Of a DNA stretch of 47,306 nucleotides, positions 11,319-21,029 are shown in pieces. The stretch covers positions 1-47,306 of the forward strand of contig AZLU01000284.1 in assembly GCA_002224055.1 (NCBI GenBank), written 5' to 3'. A model generated the notes under the pieces. It saw nothing but the letters and a program-made list of their open reading frames with translations, was not told the DNA's origin and did not search any database. Position 1 is the stretch's first letter; each line of letters opens with the position of its first letter. Source of the stretch: Pezizomycotina sp. ARF18. Taxonomy: Eukaryota; Ascomycota. Both the position numbers and the translations under genes were made by a program.

Positions 11319-14255
11319 ATGGAGAAGTACAACTTCCATATTGATTCAGAAGTTGCTAATTTGTTCAGATTCATACAGCTACATCCTTCTCTATATTCTT
11401 TGGCTAACATTTCTCCCTGTTTTTTTTTTTTTTTTTTTTTTTTTTTTTGAGAGCAGCCCGACAAGAGAAGAACTAAGACAGCTTGACGAGAAAATTAGAA
11501 TAGCAGAGCAAGGGATTAAGATGGAGACGAACCGTGACTGTCTTGTCCGTGGGTTACTTGATTTCGGTATCTTACTCAGTAAACGATTTGAACTAACAAG
11601 CTCGCTCAATGAAATCAATCGTGTCGTGAGATTGCCGCGAAGGCGCGGTTGGTGGCACCTGTCGATTATCCAGGCCCGGCAACTATATTGAATTACCTTG
11701 GAAACAGCTTGAGTATAAGGTTCAGACGAACTGGCGTGATGGAAGACCGATAGCGCTATGGATTTATGTGTGAGTGTAATGCCCGCTAACCACCCGAATC
11801 GCTTGGGGGTCCTCAGAAATCTGGGAGCCCGAATTCACCAACGGTTCCAGCGCACAGAGAAGACAGAAGACCTAGAACGTTCTATCAAGGTCATTGATGC
11901 TTCTATAGCGGCCCTAGGTGCCGTACCCCACCCTGACAGAGGCGCTTGGGCGTGGGATGTCGCGAAACTCTACTACAAGCGGTACGAACTGAGTGGGCAG
12001 ATGAAAGATCTCGGCGACGCTATTGAAGCGGGTTATGAAGTAAACGCAGTTGCCGTGGGACATCAACTTAGAGATGAGGAACCGTGTGGAACAACCTTGG
12101 AATCTGGCTCAGCGAGCGGTTCAAATTGAAGGGAGCAATAGATGACATTAATCGCGCTATTGAGTATTCTGAAAAGCTGTAGCAGAAACTCCAGACGGCC
12201 ACATAGATAAGTCTGCTCGAAGAGAGAATCTTGCCCTCTGGCTTGAAAGGAGGTCTGTTCACAGGGACTCACTAAAGGATCTCGAGCGTGCTATTGAGAT
12301 TCTTGATGTGTCGTTGGCAATACCGTCTGAGAACGACGCGAGATGGCATTTGCATTCAACAACTTTGGAATCATGCTTGTCAGACGCTTCGAGCGTAACG
12401 GCGACATCCGAGACATTGACCGCGCCATTGAAGCGCTTGAAAAGGCTGCGGCGCTTACACAGTCAAGCATGCTGATCCTTTTTATCGAGGGGGTAGATTA
12501 AGCAACCTTGGAAACATGGTACTTAAACGGTTTCTGAGAACTCAAGTAATGGAAGATCTTAATCGCGCTTGCGAAAACACCAAAATGGCTGTCAAGGTCC
12601 TGGAAAATGTCACTAAACCAGTAGCCCGACTTCTTCGAGCCGAAGTCTTAGTCAACCGTGGAAACTGCCTTTGTAATCGATTTGAAAATACTAGGTTAAT
12701 GGGCGATCTCACGGCGCTATTGAGGTAATGAATACCGCTATAGCAGTGTTGGCTGATAGCTACGCCGGACGGGCAGTCCTATTAAACGACCTTGCTCAAT
12801 TTCTGATGATACGATACTTGCGACTCGGATCATCGGAGGACCTTAACGGGTCCATCGAAATCTCCAACACGGCCATAGCGAACAGCTCAATCCAGAATTC
12901 TCGTCCATGGCTCTGCTGTCGATACTCTCGGGTATGCTTATTCATCGATTCGAAAGGACGAAACAAGAGGATGATATCAACGGCGCTGTTGGAGTTGCTG
13001 AAGCAGAGGTAGCAGAGACGCCTTCCACGCATCCTGGCAGAGCAGTCGCATTGAACCGCTTTGCGTCATCCCTTGGGACACAGTTCAGGTTCAAATGGCG
13101 CGGACTTGCCCAATCGTCAAATATACTACGATCTGGAGCATGCAACTGAACTTATGAGAATGGCGTTGAAAGCTACACCTAACGACACACCGACCGGATC
13201 GCTTGAAGATCTTGATCGCGCAATCGAAATCCTTGGCAATTCTCTCGATGCTACACCTAATGTGCGTCCTGATCGGGCTGGCTTCTTGCTAAATCCGGGA
13301 TGTATCTTAAATCCCGGGCTCAGCGGAATCAAAACCCAGACCACGGAATGAACAGCTTGTCGACATGAACGTTGCGCCCGGACCTTTCACACTTACATTC
13401 CTAGCCTGGCTGATTTAGCAACAAACGCCAATAGCCTCCTAACCAAAATTCGAGTGGAACGGGAACAAATCGTAAATGATAATCTCAGCGGTCAGTTGCC
13501 TACCTTGTCGAAGCGTCGAATTGTAAGAATGCTCCCCATCTATCCGCATCTGGGCGGCTCTGGGAGCAGCAGAAATCTTCATCTGGCAACTGGACTGGGA
13601 GAGATTAAGTATGATGTTAGAAGACGCCTTAAAACTCCTTCCAACAGGAGTCCGCGCCCATTGCAACATACCGACAAGCAGGATCTTCTAGCACGATTTG
13701 TCGGCATAGCTTCTATCGCAGCTGCGACGGCCCTGAATTCGGGAAAAGATGCACACGTTGCTTTGTGATAGGGTTATGTCATCCTATAGTTCATCCATCA
13801 AGGCGTTGCTACACGGACGTTGCCACAAGCCGCAGATCCAAAACGGGAACACCGCCGGAGAAACCTCTTGCTTGTGGAAATGCAAGATACGCCGATTTTA
13901 GTACATTTCTACCTTCACGCGGCTAAAGGGAAGTAGGAATTGTGAAAGACGCTTGTGAATCGCTAGGGCCGAGGCCAACCGAGCTACCGCGGCCAGTAAA
14001 GAAGGACGATGTCCTTGCTCGGTTGCCCGCTTGCAAAGTATTCCATTTCGCCGGCCACGGAAGATTTGATTCCATGGAACCGTCACGCGGCTGTCCGTTC
14101 CTCGATGACCGGCTCACTGTCGGCGACCTCCGGGAACCAAAAACTCCAGGAGAACCTCTATTTTTAGCTTACTTGTCGGCGTGCTCGACTGGTACGATGA
14201 AGGCGGGAAAATTCGTGACGAGTCGATCCACCCAATAAGCGCAAAAGGAGGATAA
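11319..14255 (+). CDS. TPR-CHAT protein (caspase/separase-fold protease candidate)
   Basis: Long array of fungal-type tetratricopeptide repeats of about 42 residues with the recurring pattern LNNLG..L..RFERTG..EDL.RAIE. Examples are DYPGPATILNYLGNSLSIRF (about 11665), RLGVLRNLGARIHQRF (about 11800), LGIWLSERFKLKGAIDDINR (about 12100) and SLEDLDRAIEILGNSLDATP (about 13200). After a linker the CHAT domain begins near 13700 (SIAAATALNSGKDAHVAL), with the conserved histidine block KVFHFAGHGRFDS at about 14035 and the cysteine block LFLAYLSACSTG at about 14160. So both members of the His-Cys dyad are present. A likely tiny first exon at 11319-11326 is followed by an intron with CTAAC and a 29-nt T run. 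At least eight frame breaks are needed. The domain stops soon after IRDESIHPISA, earlier than the family's usual GTLW block. CHAT proteins are cysteine proteases of the caspase/separase clan; the target here is unknown. Confidence 0.75.
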
Positions 14256-14808
14256 AAGCCATTTCGCTCGACCTCAAATTCGCCCCCGCAGGAAACTACA
14301 GCGCGACCGATTCTTTTCCGCGCATCTTAAACTCAGCCCCTGGTGAACGGAAGGTCCTTGTGGACGACCAGGAGCTTAAACGTCGGTGGAAGCTGGAGCT
14401 TGTGTTTCAGGCGGCACGACGGGCGCTAGCGCGCAGGTTTCCGTCAGCAGGAGGAAGGAGAGAAAAGTCGCGAAGCGGGTGACTTTTTTCCGCCGAGGTT
14501 TGGGGCTCTGCGTACCCACTGAAGACGACCTGGGCGACTCCAACGCGATCTGCTGAACCAAAAACACGGCGTTCCGCCTGTGATCTGGCTCCCCGTCTTG
14601 CTGCTGCGCCCTTCCGGTGAAACATCGTTCGCAAAATCAAGGTTGAGGAGACCATCGTTCGGACGGCCCGTTCTCCGAGTGGTGGAGCAAGATCCACAGG
14701 TTTTCGAACAGAAAGCCGAAGATTTGGACCATTGATGTCGAACAGCCTCGTCAGGGGGATGTGCCAATCGAAGCGAGTCAGCTCGAAAGATACCTGAAGA
14801 TGATTTAA
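14256..14808 (+). pseudogene. Unrecognised coding remnant after the CHAT gene
   Basis: Coding-like text continues in shifting frames: SATDSFPRILNSAPGERKV and LVDDQELKRRWKLELVF near 14300-14410, then FSEWWSKIHRFSNRKPKIW and DVEQPRQGDVPIEASQLERY near 14670-14795, with a stop at 14806-14808. I do not recognise the family. It may be the 3' end of the CHAT gene in another frame, although the usual CHAT tail motifs are missing, or a separate decayed gene. The open frames on the opposite strand here have an arginine/serine-rich composition typical of shadows. Confidence 0.3.
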
Positions 14809-16306
14809 TGAAGACACTTGTTCGAATCGATATGCTCTACCCATGGGAGGAATATAGGGTGAATGGAGTACCGGGATGAGACAATATACACCGCCATCTC
14901 GCCGCTATACGATTTAAGTTAGAGTAACCGACAGTCTCAACTATTATCAGGTATTATTTTACTGCTTCACCTTTTTATTTCGCAATCCAGACTTCACGCA
15001 ACAGAAAATTGGTCAACATTAGCAAGCGTCCTTAGGGCGCCCTGAGCCTAGTGGTTCACAGAATATAAAATAACAATCTTAAAACTTCAATTTATAAACT
15101 AATTGTCATGACTTAAGTATCATTAATTTATCATTTTACTTCATCTCTATAAATATGAAGGCGGATTCGTGAATAAAATATATTGCTTGCCTGGCAAAGC
15201 TCTAAAGTATTGCGATATTCTAGCGGAATAGGTAATACATTTCAGATTGTGGAGCCGAATATATTCCTTTCCTTTGTAGATTCTCCTTATTGAAAAAGCG
15301 GGAAAAAATTTTTTTTTCCTTTATCTTTAAGACGATGACCTAGATTAATATTTCATGATCTGAATGAAAGGTCTCGATCTCACGTTCGGTCTCTGAGAGC
15401 TTTATCGGCTGGGATGAAAAGTTCTACTGATGATTCCTCCCGCAAAAAAATTTCTCCCTAAGGACTAAACCCTCGGGGCAGAATGACCTTACAAGATGTC
15501 TATTTGCCTGCTCGCCATATTTACTATAATGTTCTATAGGGTATTAAGAGCTAATTTACTCTAAACACTTGTTTATAATACAGTGTATTTGTAAGACCGC
15601 AATACACGTCTAAAAGCTAAGAACAGCACCCTAATGAGCGTTGTAGGAACACCATTACCATACATCATGTATATGCCTTATTGTACATAAATAGGGGAGC
15701 TTTCCTCCCATCATGTCTATCAATCAACTCAAAGATCGATCCCTCTTCACGGTGTTCCAACAAGCGTCATCTGTTATAGCTATGAGACGCAACACTGAGT
15801 GGTCTGATCTCGTTATCTGAGCTCACAACCGCGAGACGTATACTATAAGAGGAAGAGGGAGCTCAAAAGTGAGAACGAAGATGAAGCTAAAAAGAATTCA
15901 ACGACTTTTTTTTTTTTTTTTTAGTGTTATATTAAAAGTTTGAGAGAATTAAAGAACAGGTAAAACGAAGTACAGGAGAAGCAGAAAACAGGGGGACCAA
16001 AGGGAAAGTAAAGAGCAGAAAGAAATCAAAAAATCAAAAAAAAAAAAAAAAAAAAAAACACGAGATAGCAGAAGAAATGAAAGGCAATTATAACTCCATA
16101 CAACTTTCCCACGTCCGCGCCAAACGAGAGTGGTGTCCCGCTTGCCAGCTTATAAGCTCTCCGTGTTGGTTTTGAGGTTGCGGCGATATACCATTTCTAG
16201 CCGATAACTTCAGGAGCAGCGAAAACAAGGTATTCATTCCGGACAAGAGAGCTAAACCCTAACGGCGTTTTACTAATGTCAGTAATCCAAACAAAGGGAG
16301 GTTTCT
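14809..16306. other. AT-rich intergenic stretch with homopolymer runs
   Basis: No gene seen. It contains a T run at 15906-15922 (17 nt), a purine-rich block from about 15840 to 16035 and an A run at 16036-16058 (23 nt). Several TATA-rich patches occur between 15100 and 15700. Confidence 0.45.
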
Positions 16307-17530
16307 CTATGTACCCTGGTAATTGACTTGTTTCCACGAGTTTCCCGAGGCGTTACCGGCGTCCGGCATACCAGCTGTGGCGCTGCTGGCACGTCGCCCG
16401 GCGCTAGACCCAGGGTCCCCTCCTCCACTTTGTTGTTGATTAGTAGCTGCGTTAACCAGATGGTCCAGTCCTGCTCCTTCGTTATGCGCTTAGCCGATAG
16501 CTGTATTCGCAAGAATGTCGAGTCCCGATCCTTCATCGTGCTCATGGCCAGTCGCTGCATGAGCTAGAAGGTTTAGTCCCGATCCTTCGCCGTGTTGCTG
16601 TTGGGAAGCTGTGTCTGCTAGAAGATGAAGGCTACCTCCATCATTCGGGCAGCGGTGTGGGCCTGAGGGTTTTGATGTGTCACAGTGCCAGAATTGGCCG
16701 GAGCGCCACCAACGGGGGGAGCAGGTTGCGTTCCGGCGGGTACGGATGGATGACTGCCGGGTCCGGATAATCCTGCGGCAGCCAGAAACATGTCCATATT
16801 GCCGTCGGATGGAGGCTTTCCGCTCTGCGATTTAGGCTTTGCAAGTTTCGGGCTGTTCGGCCTACGCATTTGCAGTTACCGAAGTGTTCGCGACAGACCT
16901 GGTCCCAGTTCTTCGCTTCAATTGCAAACATCATAGGGCTTACCGTTAACCCACCGCTTCCGGTCATATTGTTAGGGACCTCAGCGTTATTCTTGTCTCT
17001 GTCGCAATTGACAGGCCTTGCCCTGCGACTCAAGGAGTTGCCAGGCTTTGGTTGAAAGTGGTGGCAATCACATCCAGAGTCCGGTACATCCTCTTTCGCT
17101 TCGCAATACTGTTTGAACTGGGGTTTCTCGCAGACAACTACATAGCCGTATGCTTTCAAGTCCAGGGGCTTCTCGACGGATGGTTCCTCGGCGGATGATT
17201 CCTCAACGGACGGCTGTTCAGCGGACGACTGTTTTCGCGTGGGCTTTTTTCGCGTGGGCTGTTTTCGTGATGACCGCTGAGACGAGGACTGCGGGGATGA
17301 GGCCTTGCGTGGCGGCTGTTTGCCAGTGGCCTGCTTGGGATTGCTTCACTGTCCCTTTCCACGGCCCCGAGCTTGAAGTTTGCGTAGCGTATCATGGCTA
17401 TCGGTCGTCGAACCATGTACAGACGTCGGCGTGATTGAGTGTTCCCGTCGGGGCGTAAGACATACCCTTGCGCAAGAGGTACCAGCTTCGTCAAAATGAT
17501 AAGCCAAAGGCAGTGGCGAAGTCTCGTCAT
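16307..17530 (-). CDS. Putative secreted cysteine-bearing repeat protein (effector-like)
   Basis: The start MTRLRHCLWLIILTKLVPL followed by AQG fits a signal peptide with cleavage near residue 22. A low-complexity basic/acidic zone follows (KQPTRKKPTRKQ, then two SAEQPSVEE-type units), next a cysteine region (VVVCEKPQFKQYCEAK, DSGCDCHHF, PVNCDRDKN, DQVCREHFGNCKC), a Pro/Gly-rich zone, four tandem 18-residue repeats, and a Gly/Ser-rich tail ending at the stop at 16307-16309. The frame changes near 17310 and again near 16850 and 16650. One in-frame TAA sits in the third repeat at 16490-16492. A GT at the end of the signal peptide (GGGTATGT, near 17463) could be a splice donor. The function is unknown. 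Secretion and effector role are inferred from the signal peptide, cysteines and repeats. Confidence 0.5.
16425..16642 (-). repeat. Four tandem 54-bp (18-residue) coding repeats
   Basis: On the minus strand four adjacent units of 54 bp encode 18-residue repeats: DGGSLHLLADTASQQQHG, EGSGLNLLAHAATGHEHD, EGSGLDILANTAIG-stop-AHN and EGAGLDHLVNAATNQQQS. Conserved positions are E/D-G-S/A-G-L-x-x-L-A/V-x-x-A. Substitutions keep the protein pattern and there is no indel within the array, suggesting selection on the coding frame. Confidence 0.75.
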
Positions 17531-17811
17531 GGCGACTTGGTCTTCTCCGAGGATCTTTTGCTAACCGATAATAGCCAGTGCGATAGGATCTGGGGGCAAA
17601 GATGCTTAATTCGGATGGTAATTAAAGAGAGGAGTGAGAAGGTTAGGAAGAATATGGAGGAGAATAAAGATGATAGAAGAAGTTAACGTAAAGACGATAT
17701 AGTACCAGAAGACACCGTAAAGCAAGGGGATACGTAAGAAATTGTTCTTATAAACATGAAATGCGGCGTTGCCCACAGGCGGCACTCTTCGCGCGAAGGT
17801 AAACCGTTATC
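17531..17811. other. Short spacer
   Basis: Upstream of the secreted-protein gene and downstream of the decayed membrane-protein copy, both on the minus strand. Purine-rich; nothing else recognised. Confidence 0.35.
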
Positions 17812-18700
17812 TTATATACGTCGTTCGTTTGGGTAAAAAGCTGAAGTTCCATTGTAGTAGCCCTTCAATTGAAATTCCACATAATAACTCCAAACCCTTC
17901 TCGTAAACGTACTAGTCGCTCCGCCGTGCAAGAGGAAGATGGCATAAAGCAAGCCCACGGCGGACAGAAATTTCTTTAAATATCTAGCTTCATACTGGTA
18001 CAAGGTGTTAGCTAGCAGTGTCAGTCCCACGTATGCAGCCTTCACGATCACAATGGAGCACAAACATCGCCCGTTGGTTTGCGCCCTTCATATCAAATTT
18101 ATCATTGAATACTACATGGAATTGAAACTTGGGCAAATCAAGTCCGCATTGCGAAGCGTCCTAGTGGCCACTGCAGCATCCGTCTGGCCAGGGTTAGTTC
18201 TCTCAACGACCAGTCAAGTATCTATGCAATATTTATTCTCCCTCTTCATGCGCTTCATATAAGACATCCCAGTGTCGAATTCACCATATTACAAACACTA
18301 TATTGATATATATCCTTGTTAATAACTGCCTGTAATTGAAATTGCAAAAACGTGATGCTTTTTAGGTCTACGAGTGGACTATTCTAAATTAATAGAAGAT
18401 TTGACCAGGTTTCACCGCCAGCCAGCTTGGGTAGTTTTATCAATTTATGAATTCATCGCCTGGAATCTCGAAGGTCAATTCTCGACTTATCGTCGACGCG
18501 GGTTTCATCCCGTTGTTGGATGGCTGTGATTGGATGGCTATGAGATTTAGCGCTGAGTTACTAAAAAAAGTTTTTATTTGTATCAGTTGAATTTTAAGGC
18601 GTAGAAAGCTTAGGCAACTTCAACCTTAGCAACGAGACTGCGGCACATCGATAATATGCGATCTTCATGCACAAATCATAACTAGAATCGGATATTATAT
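17812..18700 (-). pseudogene. Decayed small membrane-protein-like gene, copy A
   Basis: The best-preserved piece (18063-17812) reads CSIVIVKAAYVGLTLLANTL, then YLKKFLSAVGLLYAIFLLH and GGATSTFTRRVWSYYVEF: two hydrophobic helices separated by a basic loop. Upstream on the same strand, 18690-18480 preserves a stretch resembling copy B (DRILSMCRSL-type, then a segment reading SNHSHP). Stops and frameshifts interrupt the rest. Copy B, in the same order and orientation, lies at 19.9-20.5 kb. The family is not recognised. Confidence 0.4.
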
Positions 18701-19899
18701 AAATGAAAGAATGGGGTAACACTATTGATAAATGATAGGTGACTATTGTTATATTCGAATACCTTGTTTTCATTCTTTCACAAACCTTAATAGCCTAACA
18801 GGTGCTCGTAAATATTGGAATATTTGCGGTTACCGATTATAGAGACTTTAGGATCGTCCTAGATATAAGATCAATATCTCTGTCGAAGGCTATGATGCTA
18901 GTATCAGGCATCAGTACCATTCTCATAATTGAAAAACAATAAGTTTCACATATCTTATGTCAACTTAGTTACATTGAAGTGTGTGCGTTAAAGTCTACAA
19001 TCTTGATGGCATAACAAGGATCGAGGCATACGAAAGCTACTAAGCCTTGAGAGAAGAATCGTTCATTTGACGTTTCTCTTCGTTCTGTATTGTATATATA
19101 TTACTTTCGGGTAAGGATCTCGCGCTTAACACATGCACGATGGTCACCGATGTCTAAAATGCATGCTAGAGGTAGCATTTAGATGGAGTGGTACTTTCTG
19201 CTATACGAAGCTCTTAGACGCTAATCACCCCTGATCCCGTAGATTCAGCTAACGTGCAGGGAATAGAGACAGGAAGGACGAAAAGAAATAAGAAAAGAGA
19301 AATATAGTTTATAGATTTCCCGAATTTAAGGTAGTCTGACTATTTAAATATTTCGAGATTCAAGAAAGCATGAAGAGAACAGGAGAAAAAGAAGATGATA
19401 GTAAGATAGAACAAAGAGGAAAAAAGAGAAATTGCTAAAGTGAGAACAAAGCAAAATAGAAAAAGAGGAGTATGACATACCCTTGCGCAGTGTGTGGCTT
19501 CAGCTTCATCGCGACGACGATCAAAAGGTAATAAGAGAGGAACCTTATCATAGCGATGTGACTTAGTCTAAGGGCTATTGCTGAGATATGTCAACAAAAG
19601 TCACTTAACCTGAGCCAGAGAATCGTGTGAGATGTCTAGAAGTGGGCCGAGGAAGGGCAAGTGACCGTGTTAGTCTGTATATGGACGATATCGTAAGTTC
19701 GGGACGACGTAAAACGCTGCAGAGGTATATAAACCCTTGGCTCTATGTGTAAGAAATTCTCCATACGATCCTGAAATGCAATGTTATTCAACAATGATAC
19801 CCGGGGCTGGGGATCATATCGTCATTTATGTTCATGATTCGACCTATTAATAATATATTGCATAATTCGACTTCGATTACATTGCTTCCTCCAATTCCC
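18701..19899. other. AT-rich spacer between the two decayed copies
   Basis: No coding pattern seen. A purine-rich block lies around 19270-19470 and ATA-rich patches occur near 19090. There is no sign of terminal repeats that would mark an inserted element. Confidence 0.4.
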
Positions 19900-20467
19900 T
19901 ATGCTACCCTTATGATTCTCTAATGAATTTAAGTCGGCGGTGCAAGAGGGCCATGAAGCAAGCCTATACCAGATAAATGTTTCCCGACATTGTCCGACTA
20001 ACTATTAGTACATAAAAGATAATCCACGGTGATGAATAATTATTACTTCATAATAAATTTAACGTGTTTTCCTGATCATTCAGTTACTCGCTTTTACTCT
20101 TGACGTAAAAGTGGACATTTCCATTGCTTTAGCCTCTTGATTTTTCCGCAAATTCATACGAAACAATTTTCTGTGCCGCATATCTGTCGTCGGAGCTTGT
20201 TCGGATTTAGCAATTCCAAACGATAGTTTTGATCTCCTGGATGGCTGTAGCCTGTGATTGGGCTGTGGGTATTTTTTGAAAGAAAAAATGTAAGAAACGT
20301 CGACTCCAGCGAGACGGTGGCGCATCTGATAATATACGAGATTTATGCATAACCAGAACCCCACTATAGGGCTCAAAGTAGCCCGTGTCGATATAAACGG
20401 GTAATAGGCGCTTAGCGTTCAAGGTGATCAATTGTACAAGTAATCTACTAGCGTCATAGCTCGCCAT
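19900..20467 (-). pseudogene. Decayed small membrane-protein-like gene, copy B
   Basis: The 5' part (20467-20207) is open: MASYDASRLLVQLITLNAK, PVYIDTGYFEPYSG, VLVMHKSRILSDAPPSRW, then KIPTAQSQATAIQEIK. Further 3' (19990-19930) a frame reads KHLSGIGLLHGPLAPPT, matching copy A's KKFLSAVGLLYAIFLL. DNA similarity to copy A is direct: GATAATATACGAGA versus GATAATATGCGATC (near 20320 and 18650), GGATGGCTGT plus TGTGATTGG in both, and CGTGCAAGAGG versus GGTGCAAGAGG (near 17929 and 19938). It is too eroded to assign a function. An open frame on the opposite strand at 20466-20885 is probably a shadow. Confidence 0.4.
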
Positions 20468-20935
20468 GTCACTCCAGCCTCAACTGCCTGACCTGTGTTT
20501 AGAAATATCGTGGCCTGTGAGTTTGAAACACGACCAAATCTGGATCGTAGGATCACAGTATCTACTGGATCAATTGGTCTTATATTGGAAGCTATGGTGC
20601 CACTCCCAGGCATCTTTATTTTCCGGATGTTATCTAAACCTGGCAATATGTCATGCCAATATAATTAGATATAATAATTCGTTTTTACTTTTTTTAATTG
20701 AAGCGAAGTTACCCTTCTTCTTCTTCCCATCCTCTGCCCTGTATGTAAGGATACACAAGGCTATAGCGCTACCTGGACCAGAATGCTATATATATCTTGA
20801 GCAGTTCCGTCCATGCCGTCTAGATGAAAACTTCAAACTCCTTCGCTTACGGCGAATTCGCGTCAACTTCGACATACCATTTTAAAGCACTTTGGTTCTC
20901 AATCTACTTCACGTGTTTACTATATCCATCGCGCC

Positions 20936-20961
20936 AAAAAAAAAAAAAAAAAAAAAAAAAA
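20936..20961. repeat. 26-nt A run
   Basis: Uninterrupted A run about 70 bp upstream of the start of the secreted-protein gene at 21030. Confidence 0.8.
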
Positions 20962-21029
20962 CCCACTTCACTCCTCAGTTCTTTCTTAGAAACGAATTAC
21001 CAGTCATTTCCATCTACTTACCCTCGCCA

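Noticed and set aside
14407-14844. Open frame of 145 codons on the minus strand
   Set aside because: Arg/Ser-rich composition typical of the antisense of GC-rich coding DNA; the + strand frames read better.
16036-16058. A run as the tail of a retrotransposed copy
   Set aside because: No coding body or target-site duplication is visible beside it, and similar A and T runs occur all over the window.
20466-20885. Open frame of 139 codons on the + strand
   Set aside because: Its first part opposes the better-conserved minus-strand copy B, its composition drifts, and it contains a poly-F stretch from a T run. Likely chance.
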